Shown in pieces: positions 44,694-55,320 of a stretch of DNA of 64,000 nt. Location: the NCBI GenBank assembly GCA_023375785.1, contig SZWC01003584.1, forward strand, positions 51,421 through 115,420, read 5' to 3'. The notes under the pieces were generated by a model. The model saw only the letters and a program-made list of their open reading frames with translations. It did not search any database and was not told where the DNA came from. The position numbers were made by a program, and so were the translations under genes. Position 1 is the first letter of the stretch. Each line of letters begins with the position of its first letter. This DNA is from Penium margaritaceum (lineage: Eukaryota; Streptophyta; Zygnematophyceae; Desmidiales; Peniaceae).

Positions 44694-45061
44694 ACAGGGT
44701 AGGACAGTGGAACCAGCGACGACGCAACTCCCACTTCCCTGGGGAGGAGGACGAGGAAAGCGGAGCTAGAGTGCAATGAACTCCTCCAACTAACGCTCGC
44801 AAGTGGAGGGTCCGACGGAGTAGACCGACTGCAGTGTGACGGCATCAAAGTCTAGGGAAGAGGAGGAAGGTGCCCGTGACGGAGGACCAGGCACAATCGG
44901 CTATGAAAGATTTTGCGGTGGAGCCGCCACGAGCGACACGGATATAGCAGGAGCAGCGACGCTCACGGCAGTGGTGGAAAGGCGACGCTCACGTTGGCGA
45001 TGCATGGTGGCGATGACGCAAGCCTCATCAGTCGGAAGCGGAAACTTGTTCAACCTGTGTC

Positions 45062-45890
45062 CTAACTGGCCACAGTTGCGTCAGATAAGGCTACCGCCAC
45101 CGGATCTGATAGACTACTGTTGTGAACCCTTGCCCCTCTTGCCCCTACGCTTGTTTTTGTTGGACGAGGAGGCGTTGGAAGACTCTGTAGCTGCTGGGGC
45201 CGCGACAGCCACTGAGGTGACGGCAGGAGAGGCAAGAGACTCCGTGCCATGGATGTGTGACTTTTGATAAGCCCCTCAATGCGGAGGAAGAGCTCGTATG
45301 CCCAAGGCATGAGGGCACCCTGGGCAACCATCTTGGCAAGGACCTCCTGGGAGTAGTGGACGAAGGCGTCAGAGAAGATGTCGGTGGCGTTGCGCTTGAT
45401 GGCCAGGAGCGTCGAGAGAGGGGGTGGCGTAGTGTTTCCGAGGTGGCGCAGGATGTCCTTTGCACGCTTCCAATAGGAGGTGATCGTCTCGCTCTCCCCC
45501 ATGCGAAGGGAGTTGATCTCCCTGATCAAGTGGCTGGACTCAGCCTCTTTGGTCAGACGATGAGGACGTATAACTATGTGCCACGTTGCTCCGGGTTCAG
45601 GGAGTGCACCAGTGGTGAGTACGCCGAGGAAGGGCTCAAAGGCAAAACGTGCAGCTAGAGGGGCAACAGGGACGATGGCACTCACGGTGCGACCGGCGTC
45701 ATATACCTAGTCGGCCTGGGTGGAGTCAAAGGGCATGACAAAATAGGGCCACAAGACCTCATTCTATGCCCAAATCATGAAGCTAAGCATTCAACTTCGG
45801 AAATGCTTGCTAGCCTGAAGCGACGGCGGTAGGATTTCAAAGTCCTTCAACCTGTGGCCGACATCCAGAGTGGGGCCTAGGAATGACATC
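45062..45890 (-). pseudogene. copia-2 gag pseudogene
   Basis: LTKEAESSHLIREINSLRM, ESETITSYWKRAKDILRHL and AYELFLRIEGL are typical of UBN2-type gag. The start near 45,890 reads MSFLGPTLDVGHRLKDFEIL, with stops at 45,710-45,800. A zinc knuckle lies at about 45,063-45,105 as R-N-CGQLGH-RLNK-F, with the first Cys codon reading TGA and the last Cys reading Phe. Confidence 0.75.
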
Positions 45891-47864
45891 TCTGTCTGCC
45901 GTTGGCGCTCGGTGTGTTGCTACGCCAGATACCACATGGCACATGATACCTCAAGACTCACGTACCCGGGTGGAACAAAAGGTTCTTCCTAACGCTGATG
46001 CTGCTCCTATGGCTACTGCGGCAACTGCTAATGTTGTTGCTGCGACTGTTGCTACAGTAGATGTGTCGGTGACTGCAATGTTGCTAGCTATTGTATCAGC
46101 GTTTTGAGTTCTTGGCGCAAAGGGGAAAGCGAATCTGTCAAGCTACCATGACCAACGACACAGCCCACGGGGTGTTGGTGTTGCTACGGTAGCTACGGCT
46201 GTCACAGAAATAGATGTTGTTGTAGCTGCTACTGCTACTGTTGCTACTGCTACGACTGTTGCTGCTACTATTGTTGTGGCAACGGATGTTGTTACAGCTG
46301 ATTATACTATTGCTGATGCTGCTGTTGATACAACTGTTGTTTTTGCTATTTTTGCGGCTGCTGCTGTTGCTATTGCTCCGAATGCTACTACTGCTACCGC
46401 GGTTACTACAATTGCTCTTGCTACTAGTACTAGTACTGTTGTTGCTATTTTTATTGCAACGTTGGCAACTACTGCTGCTACTACAACTGGTGTAGTTGTT
46501 GCAAGAAGGGGGGTCCACCAACAAAGGAGGACTCCTCTCCATTCTCTACCATGGTGTCCATTGTTTCCCCTCCTTTTTTTGTGTTTGCTATTGATGTCAA
46601 CAATGACATCAACAGTGATGTCAGCCTAGGATGGTTGAAGTCAGTAGTTGTTGTATGATCTATAGAGTTGCTGCTATCGATTTTTTTTTCTTGCTAACAT
46701 CAGCAATGATGTCACCAGTGATGTCAGCCGATTATGACTCATGTCAGCAACGGCTGTCGTGTCGTTGTGCCTACTGCTACATTAGTTATAGAGCTAATAC
46801 TTCTACTCTTGTTGCTACTACCGTTGCTACTGCTTCTACTGCTTTTGCTGTAACAAGCATTGTTACTATTGTTGCCGTTGTTGTAGCTCATACCGCTCTT
46901 GCTGCTAACATAGTATGTGTTGTTGGTGTTGGTGCAGCAATTGCAACTGTTGTAGCAGCTGTGGTGGCTACTGTTGCTGTCGCAAGGCCACCTGCAAGAA
47001 TGCGGGATTTCTTGTGTGTATGTGTGTATTTTTTTGTTCGTCCTTGCTCACTGCCCGCTTCAAGCAGCGAGCAGTGAGCAATCTGCTTGCTGCTCATTGC
47101 TCTATGCGAGCTGTAAGCAACAAGCTCGCTGCTCCAACACACTCCTACAAGTGAGCTGCATGCAGCTTCTGCTGTTGTTGGCTGTTGCTGACTGCTGCTC
47201 GCTGCTCCAACACACTCCTACTGTGCTATCGGTTTTTGCTAGCTGCTACTAGCTGCTGCCGTTGTCCGCTGCTGCTACTACTAGCGCCTACTACTGTTGC
47301 TCGCTGTTGCTGCTACTATTGCTCGCTACTACTATACGTTGCTACTATTGATCCTGAAAATTTCCATTGCCCGCTACTATTGTTGTAACTGTGTTTAGCT
47401 GCTACTCGCTGCTTGCTACTTGCTGCTTGTTGCTGCTACCGCGTGTTGCTGCTACTGCTACTGCTGCCGTTGCTGTTGCTGCTTACTGTATTAGCAGCTC
47501 CTTGCTACTGGTGCTGCTACTAGATGCTCGTTGTGTTTGCTTGTTACGTGCTACCATTACAACTACGATAGCAACAGTACAGTCACTTTCCTGGTGTCGT
47601 CGCCACGTGCGTTGACGCCGCTTGAGCGTTGGTTTTGCGTGCCGACCGTGCATCCACTAACGGTTCCACTGTCGTGGGATAAGTGTTGCCAAAAACAATT
47701 CAGCAGCATTTCCCCAGCGTCGTGAGTGTTTTGACAACGCCAACCGGCGGGTCAACACTACCAGAAAAAATCCGGCATCATTTCCCCTGCACGGGCACGT
47801 TCTATGGACCACAGGTGTTGACTGGACCTGTTCGTCTGTGTTTTATTGCTTCTGCTGTACTCTG
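45891..47864 (-). repeat. copia-2 leader: about 1.7 kb of triplet-phased RYN DNA
   Basis: From about 45,990 to 47,600 the plus strand is almost entirely purine-pyrimidine-N triplets (GCN, GTN, ACN, ATN), interrupted by about 46,500-46,760. As a result all frames show long low-complexity runs (Ala/Val/Thr, Leu-rich, and Ser/Asn-rich on the minus strand). It lies exactly between the primer site and gag. I do not call any protein here. Confidence 0.7.
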
Positions 47865-47877
47865 GCTCTAATCCCAA
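47865..47877 (-). promoter_or_regulatory. Degenerate primer-binding site of copia-2
   Basis: Minus-strand TTGGGATTAGAGC resembles TTGGTATCAGAGC and lies two bases from the LTR edge. Confidence 0.65.
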
Positions 47878-47879
47878 GC

Positions 47880-48685
47880 TGAAAATCTCCTATAAGAGCA
47901 TGTTGTGACAAAAGCATTGTTGATGGAGCGTGTGGGAACCCACACTCGTTGCTTAAGCTTCCCCCTCAGTCTGCTGCATCAGAGCCTAAGTCTGAGAGAT
48001 CTGGTGTTCGTTGCTCAGAACTGTGTGCATGAGAGTTAGCGCTACACAACAGCGGAAAGCTGGAAATGACTTGCTAAGAAGTGAGAATGAGCAACAATGG
48101 GAGACACCTCCAAATTCTAGCTCCCCCCCAGCTGTGTAGAGCTTGTTACTCAATTTCTAAGCCAATTAGAAAATAGACCTATCTTCTAGCAGTCATGGTA
48201 TTCTTGGTGACCCCTGCTAGACGGCCGACAACCCAAAACCCGGGCGGCGTACGTTGCAAAAGCAGTCGTGTGGTTAGAATCGGCTAGAAAAATACCACTG
48301 AGGAGTTATGGCTGCCTAAACCCAGATCGCGTCTACGCTAATCCCTGGTACCAACAGTGCCCAAAAATCACGAAACTTAGACCCTAGGCACAATATGGTG
48401 CTGCGAACGCAACAGTGCAGTCAGACACAGCATTGGACACGTGCAGACAGCATGTACAACCACATTGACTGCAGGCGACACGACTACCGAAAAGGTATGC
48501 CGATGGAGATGAGCAAGTTGGAGGGAGGAGCCTCCATCAAACAACGTGTAGGCCTCAGCGTGCGTCGGCTCCACCAGACAACACTCTAGCAGTGACGCGT
48601 ATCGCCGTCAGTCATCTACACGCTGATGTACACAAGCTGAGTGGACACAATAGAGTACAAGTGAGCGATGTGTGAAAAGCCAACA
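47880..48685 (-). repeat. 5' LTR of copia-2
   Basis: Partner of 40,069-40,910. The copies differ by substitutions and several indels, including a missing segment near 48,255. Confidence 0.85.
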
Positions 48686-49070
48686 CTTAGCTCCACAGAC
48701 ATGAAACTGCGTGGAGAGGACTTCTTGAAGGTCAAATCCTGGACGTTGGGCTTGTTTGAGATCGAGCGAATGCAAACCTTGGTTGTTGCTCGGCAAATAG
48801 ACAAAATAATGATCCACCCATTTTCCACATCAACAAGCTCAAGCAATACTAGAATACTAGCAAAACTTCCCTGGTAGAAACGTTGCTCCATCTCCAATCA
48901 AAGTGAAAGGGGATACGAGGTACGTGATTGAAAACACCCTTAGGCATTGATCATGTGGGCAAATGACCGAGTATCTCGTCAAGTGGCATGCCAACAATGC
49001 CGAGCACACCAGTTGGGAGCCTTTCAACATCTTCTGAAACGTCGATCATGTGATTGATGCTACTATAGGT
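48686..49070 (+). pseudogene. gypsy-2 integrase C-terminus and chromodomain
   Basis: Continues the integrase across copia-2: SSTDMKLRGEDFLKVKSW, LGLFEIERM and IHPFSTSTSS. A chromodomain follows in a shifted frame: TRYVIENTL, EYLVKWHANNAEHTSWEPFNIF. The V-K-W and W-E-P core is kept while the middle is diverged. A TGA lies after FNIF. Confidence 0.78.
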
Positions 49071-49139
49071 GTCGCCGGCCTCCGTTGGCTAACGGCTGGG
49101 ATGTTGCGGCTAAACATAGGGAAAGCGTTACGTCTAAGA

Positions 49140-49455
49140 TTTACATGAGTCCCTGAAGTCCGCAAGCGGGAGTTTATGTCCATACATTTGTGGAACACCG
49201 CGCGAGGACCTTGGGATTCTTCACCGGTTGGCCACCTGTCCTGAACTCGCGTGTTCCGCTCCCGAAAGTTCTAATACATAAGACCACATCCTAGAAACAT
49301 CTACAGAGGTATCATGAACCGTATTGATGTTCCAAAACTGTCCGTTGACTTCTCGATGATACTAGAATTGCACAAAACTGTACCTTGATATTGTCAAAAC
49401 CCCTCGACCTCTCGAGAGTTTCTCGAAGCGACCACTCACTGAAGTTACCAGGCAG
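49140..49455 (+). repeat. Truncated 3' LTR of gypsy-2
   Basis: Aligns with the first 300 or so bases of 27,649-28,175 and then stops at the copia-3 junction. Confidence 0.7.
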
Positions 49456-50139
49456 TTTCCTGGGTGAATGGTGTGTGATGAGGCAGGTGAGCATGAGAGA
49501 GCATGAGGCACACCATGGATGCGGTGAAAGCTTGCCTCAGAATTCACGATACACCAAGACAGTTACAATAAGGGGAGCGAGTGAGCTAAGCACGCACTCA
49601 CGCCAAGCATCAAGCTCAGGTGAGCAAGTGCCGCCACCCGGGGGTCGAGCCTGACCACTCAGATTAAACCGAGGGTGGCTACTCACCACTGCAAGGTCCA
49701 GACCGGCACGGTGGCCCCCTAAGGATTAGCACCCGGGAAATATGCAACTCCTCCAAAACACTCAAAGGCAAGAAAGCATGATGCAGGGCACTGAAGTGAG
49801 AATGTACAAACCCTAGCATCTACCCCATCACAGAATCATAGAAGGTCATGCAATGGCCATGTGTGCACCAGAGGACACTCCTGGGTCCAAGAGCAGCTTC
49901 ATGACGCCAGAGGCTCCAGTCAAAGTGGGCCCGCATGACGTCTCTCCAGGGAAGGCCATTGTCATTTAATCTGTATATGTGTGTGCAAAGAGTGGGAGAC
50001 AAGAGGGCATAGAGCTGTGAGTGGCCACAAAGTTTAAAATTCCCCCATGACCCGTAGGCAAGCAACCCATACACATGAAGGGAACAACAAGAAGGGGTGA
50101 ACAGAAGTACCAGAGATGCACCATGCAAACCAAACTGGG

Positions 50140-51599
50140 TCATGCAGACAGATGAGACCAACAGAGTGAAGAGCACCTTTGAAGACATTTTGACTGAGGA
50201 CCTTGGTGAGAAAGTCAGCTCTCTAGGATCGTGTATCCACCCAAGCAACTTGGAGAATACCAACAGCAACGCACTCGCAAACAAAGTGATGCTCCACGTT
50301 GATAAGCTTGGTGCGTGAGTGATGCATGCCACTATTATGAGCGATGGCCTTTGTGTTTTGGTTGTCATAATGCAGAGTGATGCAATGGATGGGAACACAC
50401 AAATGTTGCAATAGACGATGTAACCAGAAAGTCTCACATGTGTGTGCGCCAAGAGCAACATACTCAGCCTCAGCAGTGTTGCGAGTAACACACCCTTGTT
50501 TTCCACTTCAATAGGAGACTGCAGTTGTACCCATCAAGAATATGTGTCTAGTTTGGTTGCGTGCGTCAGAGTCATGTGCCCAGTCACTATCTGTGAAACC
50601 ATCCACTACAATTGAGAGTTGTGCACGAAAGTACAGCCCAACACGAGGGGTGGACAGGGCGTAGCGTACTACTCGCAATGCAGCCTCAAGATGGCGCTCG
50701 CGGGGGCACTGAGAGAACTGAAACAAGAAGTTCACAGAAAACGCTACATCCGCACGCGTGGTGGTGGCAGGGTTCATCAGTGCGCCAATGACCTGGAGGT
50801 AGTCCGTTACATTGACCATCTTCCCCAGCTTGGATAGCTCCATAGACTTTAGTAGAGAGTAGCAAGATGGTGTCATAGGCGTGGACGCTATGGGAATTGA
50901 TGTGAGAAGCGGTCCGAACCGCTCCCCCAAGATGCAGACATATGCACCTTGGTGAATGTGCAGGGTGCGACGTGCAGGATCACACTCCAACTCCATGCCC
51001 AAGAAAAAACGAGCCGGACCAAGGTCCTTCATCTTGTATGCAGTTTTGAGTAAGGACTTTGTAGCAGCAATATACACGGCATCAGGGGAGGCAATGAGAA
51101 GATCATCTACATAGACATGGCGACGAGCGGCTTGCTGGGAGCACTGAGGAATAGGGCAGGATTCACAGTACTTCTTCGAAACCCTCCCTTTTTCTAGGGT
51201 ACTTGTGATTTCTTGGTTCCAGTAGTGTGGGGATTGCTTCGGGCCATAGAGAGCCTTGCAGACACGCCACACTCGGCTAGTTCCATTAAAGAAGCTGGGC
51301 GGCTACACCCTATAGATATCCTCGTCCATCTTGCCATGGAGGAAGGCATTGTTGACATCCATCTGCTCCACCTCCCAGTCGTGCTGAGCAACCAGGTTGA
51401 AAAGAGCCCTCGCTGTGGTGTAGCGACCAACTGGGGCAAACGCCTGGTCAAAGTCAACACCAGGGATTTGAGAGAACCCTTGTGCAGTGGGACGAGCCTT
51501 GTACCATTCAACGGTGTTATCGGGGTTCATCTTACGACAGTACACCCACTTGGCTATAATTGCCGTGCGGCCCAGTGGGAGGTCCACGAGCTCGTACAC
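50140..51599 (-). pseudogene. copia-3 reverse transcriptase and RNase H, one amber stop in RT
   Basis: One frame from 51,599 to 50,508: ELVDLPLGRTAIIAKWVY, ARPTAQGFSQIPGVDFDQAF, QMDVNNAFLHG (first Asp), then TAG at 51,303-51,305 at the usual Gln of V-Q-P, then KALYGPKQSPHYWN, HVYVDDLLIASP (catalytic DD), MKDLGPARFFLGM, VTDYLQVIGALM, and RNase H start DSDWAHDSDARNQT. RNase H continues out of frame: YDNQNTKAIAHN, SRTKLINVEHHFV, VAWVDTRS (50,223-50,411). Apart from the single TAG, the RT is well preserved. Confidence 0.9.
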
Positions 51600-51838
51600 A
51601 CTGTGCTCAATCAGTCGAGCTCAGCTTTCATGGCATTCTCCCACATGAGGGAATTAGAGGTCCTGCGGGCTGCCTCCATAGTTAACAGTTCGGGCAGAAG
51701 AGGAGAAAGACCAGAAGTAGCAAAGCACGAGGCAACATACCTAGCTACAGATGAAGAGAGAGCTCAATGAAACTCTTGTTCAATGAGAGAGTAGCCAAGT
51801 GATGTGCTGAGGTGCACCATGGAGGTAGCCGCAGACAG

Positions 51839-51877
51839 GTGCTCTTGGTCTTGCATATGTTGCAAGACCAAGAGCAC
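51839..51877. repeat. 17-bp inverted repeat (hairpin)
   Basis: GTGCTCTTGGTCTTGCA, a 5-base spacer, then its exact reverse complement. It lies in the copia-3 linker and looks like a small local inverted duplication. Confidence 0.88.
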
Positions 51878-52079
51878 AGAGACCAAGGTCACCATAGACA
51901 ACAAGGTGTGACTCTGATGGAAGCGCCTTGAGACGACCACCACGCGTGTAGGGTGAGACCATACATGCCCAATGGTAGCTAAATCACACACTGGTTTTCT
52001 AGTGCATTGTACTAGTGCGCTTGCATTATGAGAACACACTAGGATGTGAGTGTGCTTGCATAGTGCACTCCAACAAACC

Positions 52080-52246
52080 TGTTTCCCTTCCCTCTCCCTG
52101 TGCTCCTCTATACCTCTTTATTGACCTACTTCTATCTCTCCCTCTTCCTCTTCCTTTCTCTCTTTCACACACACTCTCTCTCTCTCACCCTCTCTCTCCC
52201 TCACTTAATCTCTCTCCCTCTCTCCCCCCTCTCTCTCTCTCTCTCT
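52080..52246. repeat. CT-rich microsatellite bordering the gap
   Basis: Pyrimidine-rich sequence ending in (CT)n directly before the N run. Confidence 0.9.
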
Positions 52247-52311
52247 NNNNNNNNNNNNNNNNNNNNNNNNNNNNNNNNNNNNNNNNNNNNNNNNNNNNNN
52301 NNNNNNNNNNN
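52247..52311. other. Assembly gap (65 N)
   Basis: A run of N flanked by (CT)n on the left and C(9-10) on the right, both hard to sequence. Confidence 0.98.
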
Positions 52312-52339
52312 CCCCCCCCCCTTCTATCTCTCTAACATC

Positions 52340-52545
52340 TCATGAAAAATTGTAAAGGGTGAAATAGCTTGGATACCCATAAATCGTAATGTGTGACTCT
52401 CTTCCGCCAGTTGTTCAGAAGAAAAGTAACGATCCGCCCGTGGTTTGGAAGAAACGCAACCATCCACCCACCATGCGTTACAAAAGCAACCATCCGCCCA
52501 GCCTACGCAACAAAATCAACCAATCGCCCACCTCTTTCTTCATGC
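52340..52545 (+). repeat. Orphan MULE terminal repeat with subterminal array
   Basis: TAAAGGGTGAAATAGCTTGG, ATACCCATAAA, TGTGTGACTCTC, then repeated CCGCCC...AAGTAACGATCCGCCC blocks of about 33 bp. It matches the MULE-1 right end (minus strand) closely in both sequence and layout. No partner end or transposase of this orientation follows, so it belongs to a truncated or non-autonomous relative. Confidence 0.72.
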
Positions 52546-54839
52546 TGAATCAGAGCATGTGTTTTGGACCTGACATGGAAAAAAGTGCAACGGTGCATCC
52601 GTCTGAGACATAGTGAATGACAGAAATCATGTCATGCATCAATGCTACATGGTATATGGTGGGAACATGACATTTTTTCAGGGTTTTTGGGTTCCTAAGG
52701 TATTTTTTGTGTAATGTTGGCATATGCATTTTTTTATGTACAACATTGTCATGTGCGTTATCTTCTGTGCAACATTGTCATATGTGCTTTTTTTTGTGCG
52801 GCATTGTCATATCCGTTATTTTGTGTGCGATAATGGATTATCAACTGTATAGTTCCAAAAACTGGGTATGTCGTGGCCGAACCCAATTGTAAATTAGTAT
52901 TCCACTTCTTTAAAACAACCCAATTGTATTTGGATTATGATCTGCGTATATCATGTTTATTAATTGAAGACATGTATGCTTCTTTGACCTATTACTGTCC
53001 TACCGTTTCTCCATGCATATTTTGGATTATTCCTTTCCATGTGTGCCGAGCCGACCGATTTATGGATGTATTCTCGGAGTACATGCAACATTTGACAATC
53101 GCCAAGGATGTCAACCGTCAGTTCACGGTCCAATGCCTATCGACGACACGACGACCTCCAACCTGCTATCCGTAGTCATTCTGCTATCGTTCCATCCTTA
53201 GGGCCCCCCAAATGCGACGCATAGTGTACATGGGCCAATGCGCTCAATTTGCGTGAAGTGTATTCATCATACACCGAGTGCACAATCCTGCACATCCTTT
53301 ATGTTTTCTGGTTTGCGATGTCAACAGTACACCAAGACTACTGGTTTGAATTAGAAAACGCTTCACAATATTCTCGAGTGATTACGAAAACTTCAAACTT
53401 GTCGTTTCTGGCAGTAAATGAGAGACGATGGAGGATCTCCCTTGCAAACCTTGGTTGAATCAGTGTTCGAGAGATACGAACCCATTCATCTACAGGTCGT
53501 CTTCCTTGACTTGCAGCAAAGGACGACCATGACAAAGCGCAGTCGGTATTTTGACCTCACAGGGTCCGAACGGACTGAATGAACGTTTCATCTTTACTTT
53601 GAATAAGTAATCGTGCAACAACATTCAATTCATTCTCAGATCAAACCACCTTTGAACCGTATAATTATTCCTTATGACAATGAGAGAAACATTACTGCTT
53701 TCGTTCAAAAAGACAATCCAAGTACAGTCAATGCATCTCGATGTTCACGCATGTGACTCGAGCAACTAGGGGATAGATATGGAAATCTTGATTCGTCAAC
53801 CGGGATTCAACTCAGTATCTACGATGGTTGCATTCGTCAAAACGAGTATTCTGCATCTTTCGCTTCTTCTACCAAAGCTGCATCTTTTATCCTGAATAGG
53901 CGGACAGCACCTTTCAGAGGGCTGAGTTTGTCGTTACGATAGTTCATGTTTTTTATTTGTAGAAGAAATCTCTCTTCAAGAATTCATTAAAATCTTAATG
54001 TGCGGAAGACTATAAACCAAATCTTTCTAGACTCGCAACGTTCCTGTTTCCTCCACAACGAACAAAATGGCTTCTACTGTATACAACAAAGATATTCGTT
54101 ATTGTTTCACCTTGTTTTCGAAGTGTACTGAACACGTCCGCATCAGGAGCGGTTTTGCGTTTCACTTGTTTCAAGCTACGATGTGCTACAACACTCGTCG
54201 TTTTGGTTTCTGATGTATCGTATAGTCCATTTGATAAGCAAACAGGACTGTTTGTGATATCTTTGCTAAACCGATTTTGTAATGCGTTGTAGAGGCGGTC
54301 GTGCACTCATTGCATGATAAGTGCACTTCTCCACTTGTGATCCACGCATTCGTCACATGCACTCCCCCCGTACACTTGGGAGCTTCTCTAGACAACATTG
54401 CAAGGACCCAAGCGACATGTAATGCGACATGCTTTGTGCGAGACACATCGTAAATGGTCGTCATTAGAAAGCCAACCGTTAAGCTCAGGATGCGATGCAA
54501 GCGAACGAAACAGATAGTGTTAGCGAGAAATTGAGCACGACGTACGTATTGGATGTTTCATACATTTGTAACATGCCCCAACAATGCGCACTTATATACG
54601 TCCAAATAAGACATCTACCAGTGACATACCAAAGATTCCATAGAAACGCACTTCACATTGCATAAAGTTAAAATATGAACTAGTTTTTTTTTCTATTGTT
54701 TACTCATGGTTGTGAAACTTGGAATGGCCCTAAACATACATAGAAACACGTACTGTAGTGTAAGATATGGAAATATGTTTCAACTTGAAATCTCCACTAA
54801 TTCTTGAGTAGAACAAAGTGATACAAAGGGAATTGTTTG
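52546..54839. other. Non-coding, AT-richer region
   Basis: No recognised gene. Four short units of about 29 bp around ACATTGTCATATG lie at 52,715-52,830. Small frames (for example 54,010-54,306 minus) look accidental. Confidence 0.4.
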
Positions 54840-55320
54840 GACACATAAGACAAAAATCAGTCTATACTAAGACACATGAGACGTATTAGCACACTGAGTG
54901 CACATTTAGTGTAAGTTTACATGGCGACATAGCGCACTCACCACATACACTAACCCCACTTACTATGGTACCTCATAAGGAGTTTTTTGGCCATATAAGA
55001 CAAATTTCTGATTCTGTTAAGACACATGAGACAAGTCAACACACTGAGTGCGCTTGTAGTGTACATTTGTATGGGGACAGAGCGCACTTCCCACATACAC
55101 TAGCCCCACGCACCGACGTCCCTCCGAAGAAGAGAAACCTTTGGACACGTAGGACAAAAGGCAAGGTATGCTCTGGCATATGAGACGAATCAGCGCACTC
55201 AGTGCGCTCTTAGTGTACCTTTGTATGGTGACTAAGCGCACTACCCACATATACTTGCCCCACACACTGAACCCTTTTAAGAAAAGAAATTGGCAGTCAT
55301 GTAAAACAAAAGTGCATTCA
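54840..55320. repeat. Tandem repeat, about 150-bp period, three copies
   Basis: Units start near 54,869, 55,019 and 55,173 and share an ACATGAGAC block, a CACTGAGTGCG-type block with TAGTGTA, and CCCACATA-ACT-CCCCAC. Copies are moderately diverged. The CACTGAGTGC/GCACTCAGTG motif is itself near-palindromic. Confidence 0.8.

Larger units (their letters stand above)
40069..48685 (-). mobile_element. copia-2, Ty1/copia retrotransposon of another family
   Basis: LTRs 40,069-40,910 and 47,880-48,685 (about 842 and 806 bp) begin TGTTGG on the minus strand. The 3' LTR follows a polypurine tract CATGGGGGAG. Coding order on the minus strand is gag, protease, integrase, reverse transcriptase, RNase H. 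The LTRs do not resemble those of copia-0/1. ACTT occurs on both flanks (left ...CTACTTG, right ...ACACTTAG), and gypsy-2 integrase reads V-L-L on one side and S-S-T-D-M-K-L-R-G on the other, so this is a clean insertion. Confidence 0.87.
27649..49455 (+). mobile_element. gypsy-2, chromodomain Ty3/gypsy element split by MULE-1 and copia-2
   Basis: Plus-strand order: LTR (27,649-28,175), exact primer site, gag, protease trace, first half of reverse transcriptase; MULE-1 (about 30,557-38,085); second half of reverse transcriptase, RNase H, integrase; copia-2 (40,069-48,685); rest of integrase and chromodomain; truncated 3' LTR (49,140-49,455). The domain order only makes sense if the two inserts are removed. 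The 3' LTR is cut by copia-3. About 18-20 codons of the reverse transcriptase are missing at the MULE-1 junction. All genes carry stops. Confidence 0.85.
49456..52040 (-). mobile_element. copia-3, truncated Ty1/copia element
   Basis: The left part (about 49,456-50,060) is a probable 3' LTR; GCAAGTGCCGCCACC...GCCTGACCACT recalls the copia-0/1 LTR block GTGTGGCCGCCACCACCCC...GCCTGACCTC. Then RNase H and reverse transcriptase on the minus strand, and a piece of the integrase-RT linker to about 52,040. Gag, protease, integrase core and 5' LTR are absent. It ends close to a pyrimidine tract and an assembly gap, so truncation could be real or an assembly effect. Confidence 0.72.

Noticed and set aside
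46138-46542. Ser/Asn-rich minus frame and Leu-rich or Ala/Val-rich plus frames
   Set aside because: All follow mechanically from the RYN triplet pattern of the DNA; no start context or complex sequence supports a protein.
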